A model generated the notes under the pieces. It searched no databases and was not told the DNA's origin. It was given only the letters and a program-made list of their open reading frames with translations. Source: Pseudomonas sp. L5B5 (GTDB lineage: Bacteria; Pseudomonadota; Gammaproteobacteria; Pseudomonadales; Pseudomonadaceae). From it: a DNA stretch of 64,000 nucleotides. Location: assembly GCF_020520285.1 (NCBI RefSeq), contig NZ_CP084742.1, positions 2,790,001-2,854,000 of the forward strand, written 5' to 3'. The position numbers and the translations under genes are program-made. Below are positions 41,135-49,349 of the stretch, piece after piece. Position 1 is the stretch's first letter, and each line of letters starts with the position of its first letter.

Positions 41135-41725
41135 TCATTGCGGCGTCGCAGTTGAGCCGCCACCGGGCATCACGCCCGGATGGATGTGCGTCGAACCGAC
41201 ATTCACGCCGTTGTGCTTCAAGCTGGCGCCGTTGATCTGCACGTCACCGTTCAAGGTGATTTGCCCGGTCAGGTTGATGGTGTCGGCCTTGGCCGTTATC
41301 GCGCTATCGGTGATCACCGCCGAGCTGTCGCCGACCTCGATGGTCACGGTGCCGCTGGGCAGGTTGATGCTGTAGCTCCTGGCCTGCCAGTCGTAGATGA
41401 GCGAGCCGCCATCGTCGAAGCGCCAGACCTCGACGTGATCGCGGTTGTCTGGCGGGGCGCCGGCATTGCCATACAGGCCCGGGATAAAAGTGCCCTGGGC
41501 CGGCTCGCCGCTGGGGCTGATCAGAACGCCCTGCTCGCCCAGGCTCGGCGCCCGCCAGTGCCGGGCCTTGCCGGCGGCCTGGCCGTGCCAGCGCACCCAG
41601 GCGCTGGTCCAACCGGCACCGTCGGAAACCCGCACCTTGGCGGCGGCCAGGTCGACCCCAACCACACTGCAGGGGATGATCAGGCCAGCGAGCATGCGGT
41701 CGTGGGTCGCGGCAACAAAACTCAT
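41135..41725 (-). CDS. Baseplate spike protein V, P2-like
   Basis: 196 residues. OB-fold region (LAGLIIPCSVVGVDLAAAKV, GEQGVLISPSGEPAQG) followed by a beta-helix (INLPSGTVTIEVGDSSAVIT) and a C-terminal THIHPGVMPGGG with the H-x-H apex that binds iron in P2 gpV. It forms the membrane-puncturing tip. Confidence 0.95.
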   Translation of the reverse strand: MSFVAATHDRMLAGLIIPCSVVGVDLAAAKVRVSDGAGWTSAWVRWHGQAAGKARHWRAPSLGEQGVLISPSGEPAQGTFIPGLYGNAGAPPDNRDHVEVWRFDDGGSLIYDWQARSYSINLPSGTVTIEVGDSSAVITDSAITAKADTINLTGQITLNGDVQINGASLKHNGVNVGSTHIHPGVMPGGGSTATPQ

Positions 41726-42243
41726 GCCTGCTGCCCCGGTGAGAAATAGTCGTCATTGTGGCCAGGGCCAGTATCAGGGCCGAAACCGAGCAACAGCGAC
41801 TCTGGCCCCTGATTGGCCCAGGGCCACTGTTCCTGCCCGAGGAACACCTGCTGTTGCCACTGCACGGTCCAGGCCTTCTTGCGCCACGACTCGCTGGTGG
41901 CGTCGGCAGGCTTGGCCCGCACGCTGGTGGTGCCTTCGACGAAATCGAGGTTCCAGTGCTGGCAATGCAGCAAGTCCGCCATCTGCGCCGCCAGTTCGAC
42001 GGCCTGCAAGGCCGCTCCTGGCAGACTGGCGTCCACCAACATGCTGGCCTCGAACGTCGCTTTCACGCAGCTGCGACCATCGCCCGGGTCGGTGGCCGGG
42101 TCCATGGCCGTGATGGCAAAGACAATCGCCGGCCGGGGCATGCCATCGGGTGCCTCGGGAAATGCCTCGACGGCCTGGACTGCGGGCATCGCCGCCTTGA
42201 TCGTGGCGGCGATCGCGTCGTGCAATATCGTCAGTTCGCTCAT
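41722..42243 (-). CDS. Conserved R-tailocin protein of unknown function
   Basis: 173 residues from MSELTILHDAIAATIKAAMP. It carries a mid-protein ATFEASMLVDASLPGAALQA block and a C-terminal QVFLGQEQWPWANQGPE. It corresponds in position to PA0615 of the P. aeruginosa R2 pyocin. The fold-like pattern is reminiscent of tail terminator proteins, which would otherwise be missing from this cluster (inference). Its stop overlaps the spike start. Confidence 0.75.
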   Translation of the reverse strand: MSELTILHDAIAATIKAAMPAVQAVEAFPEAPDGMPRPAIVFAITAMDPATDPGDGRSCVKATFEASMLVDASLPGAALQAVELAAQMADLLHCQHWNLDFVEGTTSVRAKPADATSESWRKKAWTVQWQQQVFLGQEQWPWANQGPESLLLGFGPDTGPGHNDDYFSPGQQA

Positions 42244-42428
42244 TATCCAGTCCTGCAATAGGGTCGATGACGGCACCGATGACGAGCCGCCTCGCTGGCC
42301 TGCACGCTGGTACCACTGTCGATCAAGACGCATGAAAAGTACTGGCCGGCGCTCGACAGGCCGGCCACGGGCAAGGCGAACCAAACCGAATTTGCCGGCA
42401 GGTTCGCCCAGGGTTGAAGAATGGCTGC

Positions 42429-42779
42429 TCAGGAGCGATCGGAATGCGAGTCACGCTCGGCTACCTCGCAAACACCGATGCGCTTGGCCGCCCAACGCTC
42501 GTAAAGACCGATGGCGACGTCGGCGCCGGCCATGGCGGTCAAGCAGCCAAAAGCGCAGGCGGTCCAGATCGAGACGCCGGCGGCATACAGCAGCATGATC
42601 GCCGAGACACCGCAGACCACACAGGCCCCGGAGCGCAGCGCCAGGCGACGCAGGAGCGCCCAGCCGCGGGCCCCCTCCTTGTCGGCACGCCACATTTCGC
42701 CGGAAACGCCGCCCACCAGGGCCAGGACGATGACCATCCAGATCGGCATGTCCAGCAACGCTTGTTGCTCGTTTGTCAT
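42429..42779 (-). CDS. Holin, first tailocin structural/lysis gene
   Basis: 116 residues with three hydrophobic segments at about 13-25 (WMVIVLALVGGVS), 52-68 (CVVCGVSAIMLLYAAGV) and 72-92 (TACAFGCLTAMAGADVAIGLY), and a charged C-terminus. Equivalent by position and topology to the holin PA0614. It opens the inner membrane for the lysis enzyme. About 185 bases without a gene separate it from the next gene; they contain a GGCCGG/CCGGCC hairpin near 42345-42368 without a T run. Confidence 0.82.
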   Translation of the reverse strand: MTNEQQALLDMPIWMVIVLALVGGVSGEMWRADKEGARGWALLRRLALRSGACVVCGVSAIMLLYAAGVSIWTACAFGCLTAMAGADVAIGLYERWAAKRIGVCEVAERDSHSDRS

Positions 42780-42831
42780 TCAGGTCTCCCGTGTGGATTG
42801 GGGCCGGTGAAACGGCCGGTTGATGAAAAAC

Positions 42832-42966
42832 TCAAAACGATGGTTCAAGGGGTCCCTGTCTATTGGCGGCCCACGTCAGGCAGGCATTCCAAAAAGCCCG
42901 GTCGCCCGGGCTTTTCAGTAATGCAATCCTTGGTCTTTCGGCACTACTGGTGCGGTACGGACCCAT
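42832..42966 (-). CDS. Possible 44-residue leader ORF containing a terminator hairpin
   Basis: A GGAGGA ribosome-binding site lies seven bases before an ATG at 42966. The ORF reads MGPYRTSSAERPRIALLKSP and ends GPLEPSF. Its middle codons form the hairpin at 42892-42915, so ribosome movement and hairpin formation would be linked. It directly follows a 36-residue ORF (TGAATG). No similarity is recognised, and coding bias is weak. Confidence 0.35.
   Translation of the reverse strand: MGPYRTSSAERPRIALLKSPGDRAFWNACLTWAANRQGPLEPSF
42892..42915 (-). terminator. Terminator-like hairpin in the tailocin leader
   Basis: GCCCGG/CCGGGC stem with flanking A/T pairs, followed on the minus strand by TTTTT. 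It stands between the putative tailocin promoter (around 43.1-43.2 kb) and the holin gene, so transcripts must pass it to express the clusters. Confidence 0.7.
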
Positions 42967-43077
42967 TCAAATTGTTCCTCCGACCGCGACCCCTGTCCGC
43001 CGGATAACTGCTTCTGGTGCTTTACGCTGCACACCTGGGTCAGTTGCCAACCCTCTGAACCGTCGAGGCCGGTTCAT
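42967..43077 (-). CDS. Possible 36-residue leader ORF
   Basis: MNRPRRFRGLATDPGVQRKA, ending VAVGGTI. Strongly basic N-terminus and only a weak AGGC ribosome-binding site. Its stop abuts the next ORF start (TGAATG). May be a leader peptide; may be chance. Confidence 0.25.
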   Translation of the reverse strand: MNRPRRFRGLATDPGVQRKAPEAVIRRTGVAVGGTI

Positions 43078-43144
43078 CGCTGCCTTTGCTTTTGCCACTA
43101 AAGAGCGTTGTTGCAGCCGCTTTCGAGCGGCTTGAGACGAATAT

Positions 43145-43193
43145 TATGCATTAATGCATATGCAGTCAATGCGTAAATGCATTTATTTATGCG
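43145..43193. promoter_or_regulatory. TGCAT-type operator cluster before the tailocin operon
   Basis: TATGCATTAATGCATA (43145-43160) is a perfect 16-base palindrome. ATGCGTAAATGCAT (43169-43182) and GCATTTATTTATGC (from 43179) follow. The same half-sites (TGCAT/ATGCA) occur upstream of the repressor gene at 44081-44095. Likely binding sites for the PrtR-like repressor controlling the leftward tailocin promoter. Confidence 0.6.
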
Positions 43194-43255
43194 AGTTTTT
43201 TGCTCCCATGCATGAAAGCCGCATAGGCATTGGGGATGAAAGGGTTTTACGGGAC

Positions 43256-43283
43256 AAAAAAAAGCCCGCTCAGAGGCGGGCTT
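43256..43283 (-). terminator. Terminator of the repressor gene
   Basis: AAGCCCGC/GCGGGCTT stem followed by an eight-base T run on the minus strand, starting 18 bases after the prtR stop codon. Confidence 0.85.
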
Positions 43284-43300
43284 GGTTTGCGGGTGACGGG

Positions 43301-44035
43301 CTAGCGGGCGTACATGCCCCACCAGAAGACGTGGCCAAGGATGCTGATCTGCTCTTCCTGGATGTCCTGGAAGCTGTAGTCCTCATCCGGGTGCTCATCG
43401 CGATTGAAGCTGCGCAGGCGGATGCCGGTAGGCAGGCGATACAGCTGTTTCACTCGCAGCTGGCCGTTGTGGTTGATCGCATACAGGTCGCCGTCGACGA
43501 TATCGCCAATGGCGCACTTGCCAGCGTTGACACCAACCGTGGCGCCGTCGCGGAGCACCGGCAACATGCTGTTGCCGCGTACCGTCACGCACTTGGCCTG
43601 GTCGAACTGCACACCGTTGTGCCGCAGGCTGCGCTTGCCGAAACGCAGGCTGGAGCGCTCGCTTTCCTCGATGACGAATCTTCCTGATCCAGCAGCCAAT
43701 TCAACCTCACGCAGAAAGGGAACCGAGACCTCGTCATCGTCGACGGGGGTATCGTCATCCCACAGGCTTATGTCCTTGAGTTCCGAATGAATCTCGTCGC
43801 GACCCGCACTGCGGGCGGGCGCGATACCCACGCGCCCGCGCAGTTGATCGGTGCTCACCTGGAAGTATTCGGCGATCTTGGAGATGTGCTTGTCCGAAGG
43901 ATCGACGATCTTCCCGCTGAGAATCCGCGAGAGGGTGGATTGAGGCACACCGGTGCGGCGATGAAGCTCCGTGGGGGAGATGGCATCGCGATCCAGTAGC
44001 TCTCTTAAGACGGTAGAAACGTTGCGTATTTGCAT
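43301..44035 (-). CDS. prtR: PrtR-like LexA/CI-type tailocin repressor
   Basis: 244 residues from MQIRNVSTVLRELLDRDAIS (two further in-frame ATGs lie at 44044 and 44071). N-terminal helix-turn-helix at ~18-42 (PTELHRRTGVPQSTLSRILS). C-terminal S24 peptidase domain has an Ala-Gly cleavage bond at 115-116 (ELAAGSGRF), the catalytic Ser156 in GNSMLP and Lys196 in LRVKQL. RecA-stimulated self-cleavage after DNA damage should relieve repression of the tailocins, as known for pyocins. No prtN-like activator gene is seen in the window. Confidence 0.9.
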   Translation of the reverse strand: MQIRNVSTVLRELLDRDAISPTELHRRTGVPQSTLSRILSGKIVDPSDKHISKIAEYFQVSTDQLRGRVGIAPARSAGRDEIHSELKDISLWDDDTPVDDDEVSVPFLREVELAAGSGRFVIEESERSSLRFGKRSLRHNGVQFDQAKCVTVRGNSMLPVLRDGATVGVNAGKCAIGDIVDGDLYAINHNGQLRVKQLYRLPTGIRLRSFNRDEHPDEDYSFQDIQEEQISILGHVFWWGMYAR

Positions 44036-44041
44036 AAAGCG

Positions 44042-44095
44042 CATATTGCGTGAACTTTCAAGGGAAGACAAATGCTGTTTTGCATATTTAATGCA
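44042..44095. promoter_or_regulatory. Promoter/operator region of the repressor gene
   Basis: AT-rich DNA with TGCATATTTAATGCA at 44081-44095 and further GCAT/ATGC half-sites at 44031-44047. The half-sites match those before the tailocin operon, consistent with autoregulation by PrtR. I cannot place -35 and -10 elements with confidence. Confidence 0.5.
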
Positions 44096-44229
44096 TTTTC
44101 CCGCCTCGGCAGGTTGCCCAGGGTGCCTGCGGGGCCGCCAGTACCCGTGGTAACCTTGCCGCCATCAGTAAAAAGCCGGGCCCCAGCGCCCCTTTGCGTC
44201 AGCCATTCAACGAATCCGCCTATATCCCA

Positions 44230-44274
44230 ATGAGTAAAAATACCTCCGACCTGTCTCCTATACGCCGATGATGC
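44230..44274 (+). pseudogene. Remnant of the 5' end of mutS
   Basis: ATGAGTAAAAATACCTCCG followed by a segment that reads M-S-K-N-T-S-D-L-S and then, after an apparent one-base loss, TACGCCGATGATG. This is the usual opening of Pseudomonas mutS ([10 protein letters not shown]). The similarity ends at 44274. The functional mutS starts 2.4 kb further right with different codons for the same residues. So this is the old start of the gene, now cut off. Confidence 0.8.
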
Positions 44275-44646
44275 TCGGGTATTAACAGAAGAGGTCCTAC
44301 CGCCTCGAACAGCAGAAACTGTAAGGCATGATTGACGAAAGAATTAATGGTGCAGTTTGATGCCAAATGGAATTGATTGGCGTACGGTTTGCCTCTTCCC
44401 GAATTCTTGGATTGCTGTATGAAAACCAGGATAGCGAGGATTGGGACTCGCCGCAGATGATGAGGGAATCGTTGGAAGGGCTAGCCAGACCTGATAAATC
44501 AACAAATTGGGGGCCAACACAGGCCCGCCCGGCCCCATGTTAATGATTGATTTAGCGAGAAGGTCGCCAAACTCAAACTGCTTGAATTGATAGCACCGCA
44601 AAATTAGAGTCCACGTGTAACGAGCGAGATGGACTAGTTACGCGAA
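44275..44646. other. Gene-free left part of the inserted segment
   Basis: Nothing convincing is encoded here. It begins exactly where the mutS remnant ends and is of mixed composition. An 85-codon minus-strand frame at 44344-44601 has no recognisable motif or ribosome-binding site. Confidence 0.4.
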
Positions 44647-44684
44647 AAGCTCTGAGCACTTGAACACTAAGTTGCTCAGAGCTT
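44647..44684 (-). terminator. Terminator of the methyltransferase gene
   Basis: A perfect 12-bp stem AAGCTCTGAGCA/TGCTCAGAGCTT with a 14-base loop, followed by TTTTCG on the minus strand, begins a few bases after the stop codon. Confidence 0.75.
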
Positions 44685-44691
44685 ATAGCAT

Positions 44692-45723
44692 TTAGTTAGA
44701 ATTACGATGACACTCGATATAGTTCATATCGAATCCGCGCGATGGGCTGACACTTTCTATATGAAGGCCTGCCTGAGCACACAAGGATTGAAAGTGCTTG
44801 GTACTTCTTACCTTGCCGGGCGTCCACACTCGTTGCTCAAAGTTTCGCGTATGAATAAACTCGGGGTTGTCGAATGTTTCAGGAAACTCTCGATCGATCA
44901 ATCCTTCAATAATCACAAGCCGGGAGTCAGGACGCATTGCTTCTGCAATGGAGGTCAATATTCGAATGACGTTAGTGTCATCCCAGTCATGTAGTACGTG
45001 CTTGATTGTATAGAGATCATGCCCAGCTGGAATCGCATCGAAGATATTGACACCCATGAATTGACAGTTTTTTAAGCCAAGCGCGCTAATATGTCGATCG
45101 GCATTACTTTTATTCGCTGGTTGATCACAGATAATACATAATAATTCCTCATATTTTGAGGCCAGTGCACCTGCAAGGCTACCAATCCCACCGGCCACAT
45201 CGACAAGGCTTCTTGCACTACCGACAACCAACTCATCGACAATATCTGGTATAAGCGATTGATTGGTTACACCATGCATAAACTCCACAAACACCTCATT
45301 GGCTTCAGAGTTTTTGCTGTAATAGTCCCATATCGTATCTTGGTGAGCTAGCTTGAATGCATTTTCACCTGTCAAGAAATGATCCTCAAGCTTAAGAACT
45401 CCTGGAACTATCTGTTCTGCCCAAACAAACAAATAACCTCTAAACCAAGATTTAGAGGCCTTAGAAAGTTGCAGACCCTTTCGAGCAATTACGTACTTCT
45501 CGTTATTTTTGTGGATGAATTTCAGTTCAACAGCCAAGCTCAGCAAGTCATCGAGAATATCTGATTGCGCATTGCTGAGGCTATTCAGTTCATCGAGAGT
45601 TTTAGGGCCAGTAACTAAAAATTCAAAAATCTTGACTTTTGTCAAAAAATGTAATGCATGTGCCGCATAAGATGCCTGAATCAGCTCATAGCAATTAAGA
45701 TCACTAAGTATAGATTTAGCCAT
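44692..45723 (-). CDS. SAM-dependent small-molecule O-methyltransferase
   Basis: 343 residues from MAKSILSDLNCYELIQASYA, preceded by GGGAGA. N-terminal winged-helix dimerisation domain (residues ~20-100) and C-terminal Methyltransf_2 domain. The SAM motif is LVDVAGGIGSLAGALA, and the catalytic-type motif VLHDWDD contains the expected His. Such enzymes methylate hydroxyl groups of aromatic or polyketide metabolites; the substrate here is unknown. The gene is clearly AT-rich against a GC-rich genome and stands alone between prtR and mutS, so it was probably acquired horizontally. Confidence 0.85.
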   Translation of the reverse strand: MAKSILSDLNCYELIQASYAAHALHFLTKVKIFEFLVTGPKTLDELNSLSNAQSDILDDLLSLAVELKFIHKNNEKYVIARKGLQLSKASKSWFRGYLFVWAEQIVPGVLKLEDHFLTGENAFKLAHQDTIWDYYSKNSEANEVFVEFMHGVTNQSLIPDIVDELVVGSARSLVDVAGGIGSLAGALASKYEELLCIICDQPANKSNADRHISALGLKNCQFMGVNIFDAIPAGHDLYTIKHVLHDWDDTNVIRILTSIAEAMRPDSRLVIIEGLIDREFPETFDNPEFIHTRNFEQRVWTPGKVRSTKHFQSLCAQAGLHIESVSPSRGFDMNYIECHRNSN

Positions 45724-46177
45724 TAAGTTTCTCCCTGAGCTTTGGGTTATTATCAATAACAAAAATTAACGGAACAGAAAATTTGTTCCTCTTAAGCAAA
45801 TTCACTTACTAACCTCACCATCTTACAAGGCGGGCGTAATCGGTAGATTACAGAATTTTTTCGAAGAAAACCATGTAATGTTTACCTCCAGCCGCCTCAA
45901 AAAAATCCCACGTTAAGCACTCTCGGCTCAGAGTATGAGCCGACGTGAAGGCTGCTGAAACGATTCACCGAAAGAGAAGATCCTTCGCCGCGTCAAACTT
46001 AATAAATAACGAAGCGAGGAATAAATTACATTCAATATGCTAACTGGTGCACCTTCGTAATCATATTCAAGCGCATTAACTCAACAATGGAGTCTTCCTC
46101 AAGGCAGACCCGGAAACTTAACATTACACATGAGAGTTAACCACTGTAGTAGTTAACTTTCACAACATTTCAGCTGA
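45724..46177. promoter_or_regulatory. AT-rich gap with a dyad upstream of the methyltransferase
   Basis: No gene is supported. GGAACAGAAAATTTGTTCC (45771-45789) is an inverted repeat about 50 bases before the methyltransferase start and may be an operator. The rest is low-GC DNA with scattered short dyads (for example GTTAAC near 46137 and 46153). Confidence 0.4.
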
Positions 46178-46363
46178 GATGACGAGGTCTCGGTTCACTT
46201 TCTGCGTGAGGTTGAATTGGCTGCTGGATCAGGAAGATTCGTCATCGAGGAAAGCGAGCGCTCCAGTCTGTGTTTCGGCAAGCGCAGCCTGCGGCACAAC
46301 AGTATGCAGTTCGACCATGCAAAGTGTGTGACGGTACGCGGCAAAAAAATGTTGCCGGTGTAA
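46178..46363 (+). pseudogene. Inverted fragment of a prtR gene
   Basis: 183 bases (46178-46360) match the complement of prtR positions 43556-43738 without gaps, with about a dozen mismatches by eye. It encodes DEVSVHFLREVELAAGSGRF and, at its end, VRGKKMLPV and a TAA stop. The catalytic Ser of GNSMLP is replaced (GKKMLP), and an in-frame TGA precedes it, so it is not functional. Orientation is opposite to the intact gene. Confidence 0.92.
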
Positions 46364-46683
46364 TGCAGCACGAACTGTATCTGAACAGTCAAGTAACACC
46401 CAAAAGAGCATACACATCAAAAATGACTTTCACCTCACTCCAAAGCACCCAATAGCTCCAATTCCATGAGAACAAGCACCTGAGAACTCACTTCTCATGA
46501 TGTTCCTTCGACAAAATGTGATCTTTTTTTGAGTGCACTTCCATGCCTCTCCCGAGGAACCTTCTCAAACAGTTCATGGTAGGCTTCCATACCTACCGAC
46601 GGGCATGACAGGCATCAATCAGCCAAGCTTCGTAACGCCCCATTTTTGCCTCAACAAAATGCAAACTCAGAATTAAGCCCTTG
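46364..46683 (+). promoter_or_regulatory. Gap before mutS; presumed mutS promoter region
   Basis: No gene seen. The region is less GC-rich than mutS and unlike the sequence before the mutS remnant at 44230, so mutS is now driven from DNA brought by the insertion. No clear promoter elements can be assigned. Confidence 0.35.
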
Positions 46684-49263
46684 ATGAATAGAACAATTTC
46701 AGATTTATCCAGCCATACGCCGATGATGCAGCAGTACTGGCGCCTCAAGAACCAACACCCCGACCAACTGATGTTCTACCGCATGGGTGACTTCTACGAG
46801 ATCTTCTATGAGGATGCGAAGAAGGCCGCCAAGCTGCTGGACATCACCCTCACGGCACGGGGCCAGTCGGCGGGTCAAGCGATTCCCATGTGCGGCATCC
46901 CTTACCACGCGGCCGAAGGTTACCTGGCCAAGCTGGTCAAGCTCGGCGAGTCGGTGGTGATCTGCGAGCAGGTGGGCGATCCCGCCACCAGCAAAGGCCC
47001 GGTGGAACGCCAGGTAGTGCGGATCATCACGCCCGGCACGGTCAGTGACGAAGCGTTGCTGGACGAGCGTCGGGACAACCTGATCGCTGCGGTACTGGGC
47101 GACGAGCGCCTGTTCGGCCTGGCGGTGCTGGACATCACCAGCGGCAACTTCAGCGTCCTGGAAATCAAGGGCTGGGAAAACCTGCTGGCCGAGCTGGAAC
47201 GAATCAACCCCGTGGAACTGCTGTTCCCGGACGATTGGCCACAGGGCCTGCCGGCGGAAAAACGCCGCGGTGCAAGGCGTCGGGCTCCCTGGGACTTCGA
47301 GCGCGACTCGGCCCACAAGAGCCTCTGCCAGCAATTCTCCACCCAGGACCTCAAGGGTTTCGGCTGCGAGAACCTGACGCTGGCCATCGGCGCTGCGGGC
47401 TGCCTGCTCGCCTATGCCAAGGAAACCCAGCGCACTGCCCTGCCCCACCTGCGCAGCCTTCGTCACGAACGCCTGGACGACACCGTGGTGCTGGACGGCG
47501 CCAGCCGTCGCAACCTGGAGCTGGACACCAACCTGGCAGGTGGGCGCGACAACACCCTGCAGTCGGTAGTCGATCGCTGCCAGACCGCCATGGGCAGCCG
47601 GCTGCTGACTCGCTGGCTGAACCGGCCACTGCGCGACCTCAAGGTCCTGGAGGCGCGCCAGTCCTCGATCACCTGTCTGCTCGATGGCTACCGTTTCGAA
47701 CATTTGCAGCCGCAGTTGAAGGAAATCGGTGATATCGAGCGGATTCTCGCGCGGATCGGCCTGCGCAACGCCCGTCCACGAGATCTGGCCCGCTTGCGCG
47801 ACGCCCTTGCCGCCCTGCCCGAACTGCAGCTGGCAATGACCGAGCTGGAGGCGACACACCTCAACCAGCTGGCGACAACCACCAGCACCTATCCGGAGCT
47901 GGCGGCGCTGCTGGAGAAAGCCATCATCGACAACCCGCCAGCGGTCATCCGTGATGGCGGCGTGCTCAAGACCGGCTACGACGCCGAACTGGACGAGCTG
48001 CAGTCACTGAGCGAGAACGCCGGCCAGTTCCTGATCGACCTGGAGGCGCGGGAGAAGGCGAGGACCGGCCTGGCCAACCTCAAGGTCGGCTACAACCGAA
48101 TCCACGGCTATTTCATCGAGCTGCCGAGCAAGCAAGCCGAACAGGCGCCAGCCGACTACATCCGTCGCCAGACCCTCAAGGGCGCCGAGCGCTTCATCAC
48201 GCCCGAGCTCAAGGCCTTCGAAGACAAGGCGCTGTCGGCCAAGAGCCGTGCCCTGGCACGGGAGAAGATGCTCTACGATGCGCTGCTGGAAACGCTGATC
48301 AGCCATCTGCCGCCACTGCAGGACACCGCCGGCGCACTGGCTGAGCTGGACGTGCTGAGCAACCTGGCGGAACGAGCACTGAACCTGGACCTCAACTGCC
48401 CACGCTTCGTCAGCGAACCCTGCATGCGTATCACTCAAGGCCGCCACCCGGTAGTGGAACAGGTGCTGACCACGCCGTTCGTGGCCAACGACCTGAGCCT
48501 GGACGACAATACGCGGATGCTGGTGATCACCGGTCCGAACATGGGTGGTAAGTCCACTTACATGCGGCAAACCGCGCTGATCGTGCTGCTGGCCCATATC
48601 GGCAGCTTCGTGCCGGCGGCCAGCTGCGAGCTATCCCTGGTGGATCGGATCTTCACCCGGATCGGTTCCAGCGACGACCTGGCCGGCGGACGCTCGACCT
48701 TCATGGTGGAAATGAGTGAAACCGCGAACATCCTGCACAACGCCACTGATCGCAGCCTGGTGCTGATGGATGAAGTGGGGCGCGGGACCAGTACGTTCGA
48801 CGGTCTTTCTCTGGCCTGGGCTGCGGCAGAACGTCTCGCCCATCTGCGGGCCTACACCCTGTTCGCTACCCACTATTTCGAGCTGACGGTACTGCCGGAA
48901 AACGAACCGCTGGTGGCCAACGTCCACCTCAACGCCACCGAGCACAACGAGCGGATCGTCTTCCTGCACCACGTGCTGCCCGGGCCTGCCAGCCAGAGCT
49001 ATGGCCTGGCCGTAGCCCAGCTGGCCGGGGTTCCGAGCAATGTGATCGTGCGTGCTCGGGAACATTTGAGCCGCCTGGAAACCACCAGCCTGCCCCATGA
49101 GGCACCGAAAACGGTGCAGGGAAAAGCCTCGGTTCCGCAGCAGAGCGACCTCTTCGCCAGCCTGCCGCATCCCGTGCTGGACGAACTGGCCAAGCTGGAT
49201 CTGGACGACATGACACCCCGTCGGGCACTGGAAATGCTTTACACATTGAAGACACGCATCTAA
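46684..49263 (+). CDS. mutS: DNA mismatch repair ATPase MutS
   Basis: 859 residues from the ATG at 46684 (a TTG lies one codon upstream). N-terminal mismatch-binding domain with the Phe-x-Glu motif in [13 protein letters not shown], connector, lever and clamp domains, and a C-terminal ATPase with Walker [10 protein letters not shown] (~617-625) and [12 protein letters not shown]. It recognises mispairs and recruits MutL. Codons 2-10 are AT-rich (ATTTCAGATTTA) compared with the rest of the gene, consistent with a recombinant 5' end. Complete and apparently functional. Confidence 0.98.
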   Translation: MNRTISDLSSHTPMMQQYWRLKNQHPDQLMFYRMGDFYEIFYEDAKKAAKLLDITLTARGQSAGQAIPMCGIPYHAAEGYLAKLVKLGESVVICEQVGDPATSKGPVERQVVRIITPGTVSDEALLDERRDNLIAAVLGDERLFGLAVLDITSGNFSVLEIKGWENLLAELERINPVELLFPDDWPQGLPAEKRRGARRRAPWDFERDSAHKSLCQQFSTQDLKGFGCENLTLAIGAAGCLLAYAKETQRTALPHLRSLRHERLDDTVVLDGASRRNLELDTNLAGGRDNTLQSVVDRCQTAMGSRLLTRWLNRPLRDLKVLEARQSSITCLLDGYRFEHLQPQLKEIGDIERILARIGLRNARPRDLARLRDALAALPELQLAMTELEATHLNQLATTTSTYPELAALLEKAIIDNPPAVIRDGGVLKTGYDAELDELQSLSENAGQFLIDLEAREKARTGLANLKVGYNRIHGYFIELPSKQAEQAPADYIRRQTLKGAERFITPELKAFEDKALSAKSRALAREKMLYDALLETLISHLPPLQDTAGALAELDVLSNLAERALNLDLNCPRFVSEPCMRITQGRHPVVEQVLTTPFVANDLSLDDNTRMLVITGPNMGGKSTYMRQTALIVLLAHIGSFVPAASCELSLVDRIFTRIGSSDDLAGGRSTFMVEMSETANILHNATDRSLVLMDEVGRGTSTFDGLSLAWAAAERLAHLRAYTLFATHYFELTVLPENEPLVANVHLNATEHNERIVFLHHVLPGPASQSYGLAVAQLAGVPSNVIVRAREHLSRLETTSLPHEAPKTVQGKASVPQQSDLFASLPHPVLDELAKLDLDDMTPRRALEMLYTLKTRI
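46715..46729. repeat. 15-bp direct repeat, right copy (left copy 44260-44274)
   Basis: ATACGCCGATGATGC occurs in the mutS remnant and in functional mutS and bounds the inserted segment exactly. It could be an attachment-site core or a recombination junction. Confidence 0.75.
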
Positions 49264-49283
49264 CGCGAACGCCTTCAAGCTGT

Positions 49284-49349
49284 TAGAATCTCGCGCGGTT
49301 TGGGATGCTGTGAACTATTAGCCTGGTCCACAGACTATCGCTCCCAAAC
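49284..49349 (+). promoter_or_regulatory. Promoter and structured leader of fdxA
   Basis: A possible -10 (TAGAAT, 49284-49289) is followed by a long hairpin: GTTTGGGA (49298-49305) pairs with TCCCAAAC (49342-49349), and CTGTG pairs with CACAG inside. The leader continues ~55 bases to the fdxA ribosome-binding site. The pairing is visible; a regulatory role is a guess. Confidence 0.4.

Noticed and set aside
1..42779. A complete integrated prophage
   Set aside because: No integrase, replication, capsid, portal, terminase or attachment sites around the tail clusters. Three different tail types also argue against a single phage.
42863..43135. A 90-codon plus-strand frame opposite the tailocin leader
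   Set aside because: No family pattern; overlaps the leader hairpin and minus-strand mini-ORFs; probably chance.
44344..44601. An 85-codon minus-strand frame between the mutS remnant and the methyltransferase terminator
   Set aside because: No motif, no clear ribosome-binding site and atypical composition. It could be a transposase scrap but nothing supports that.
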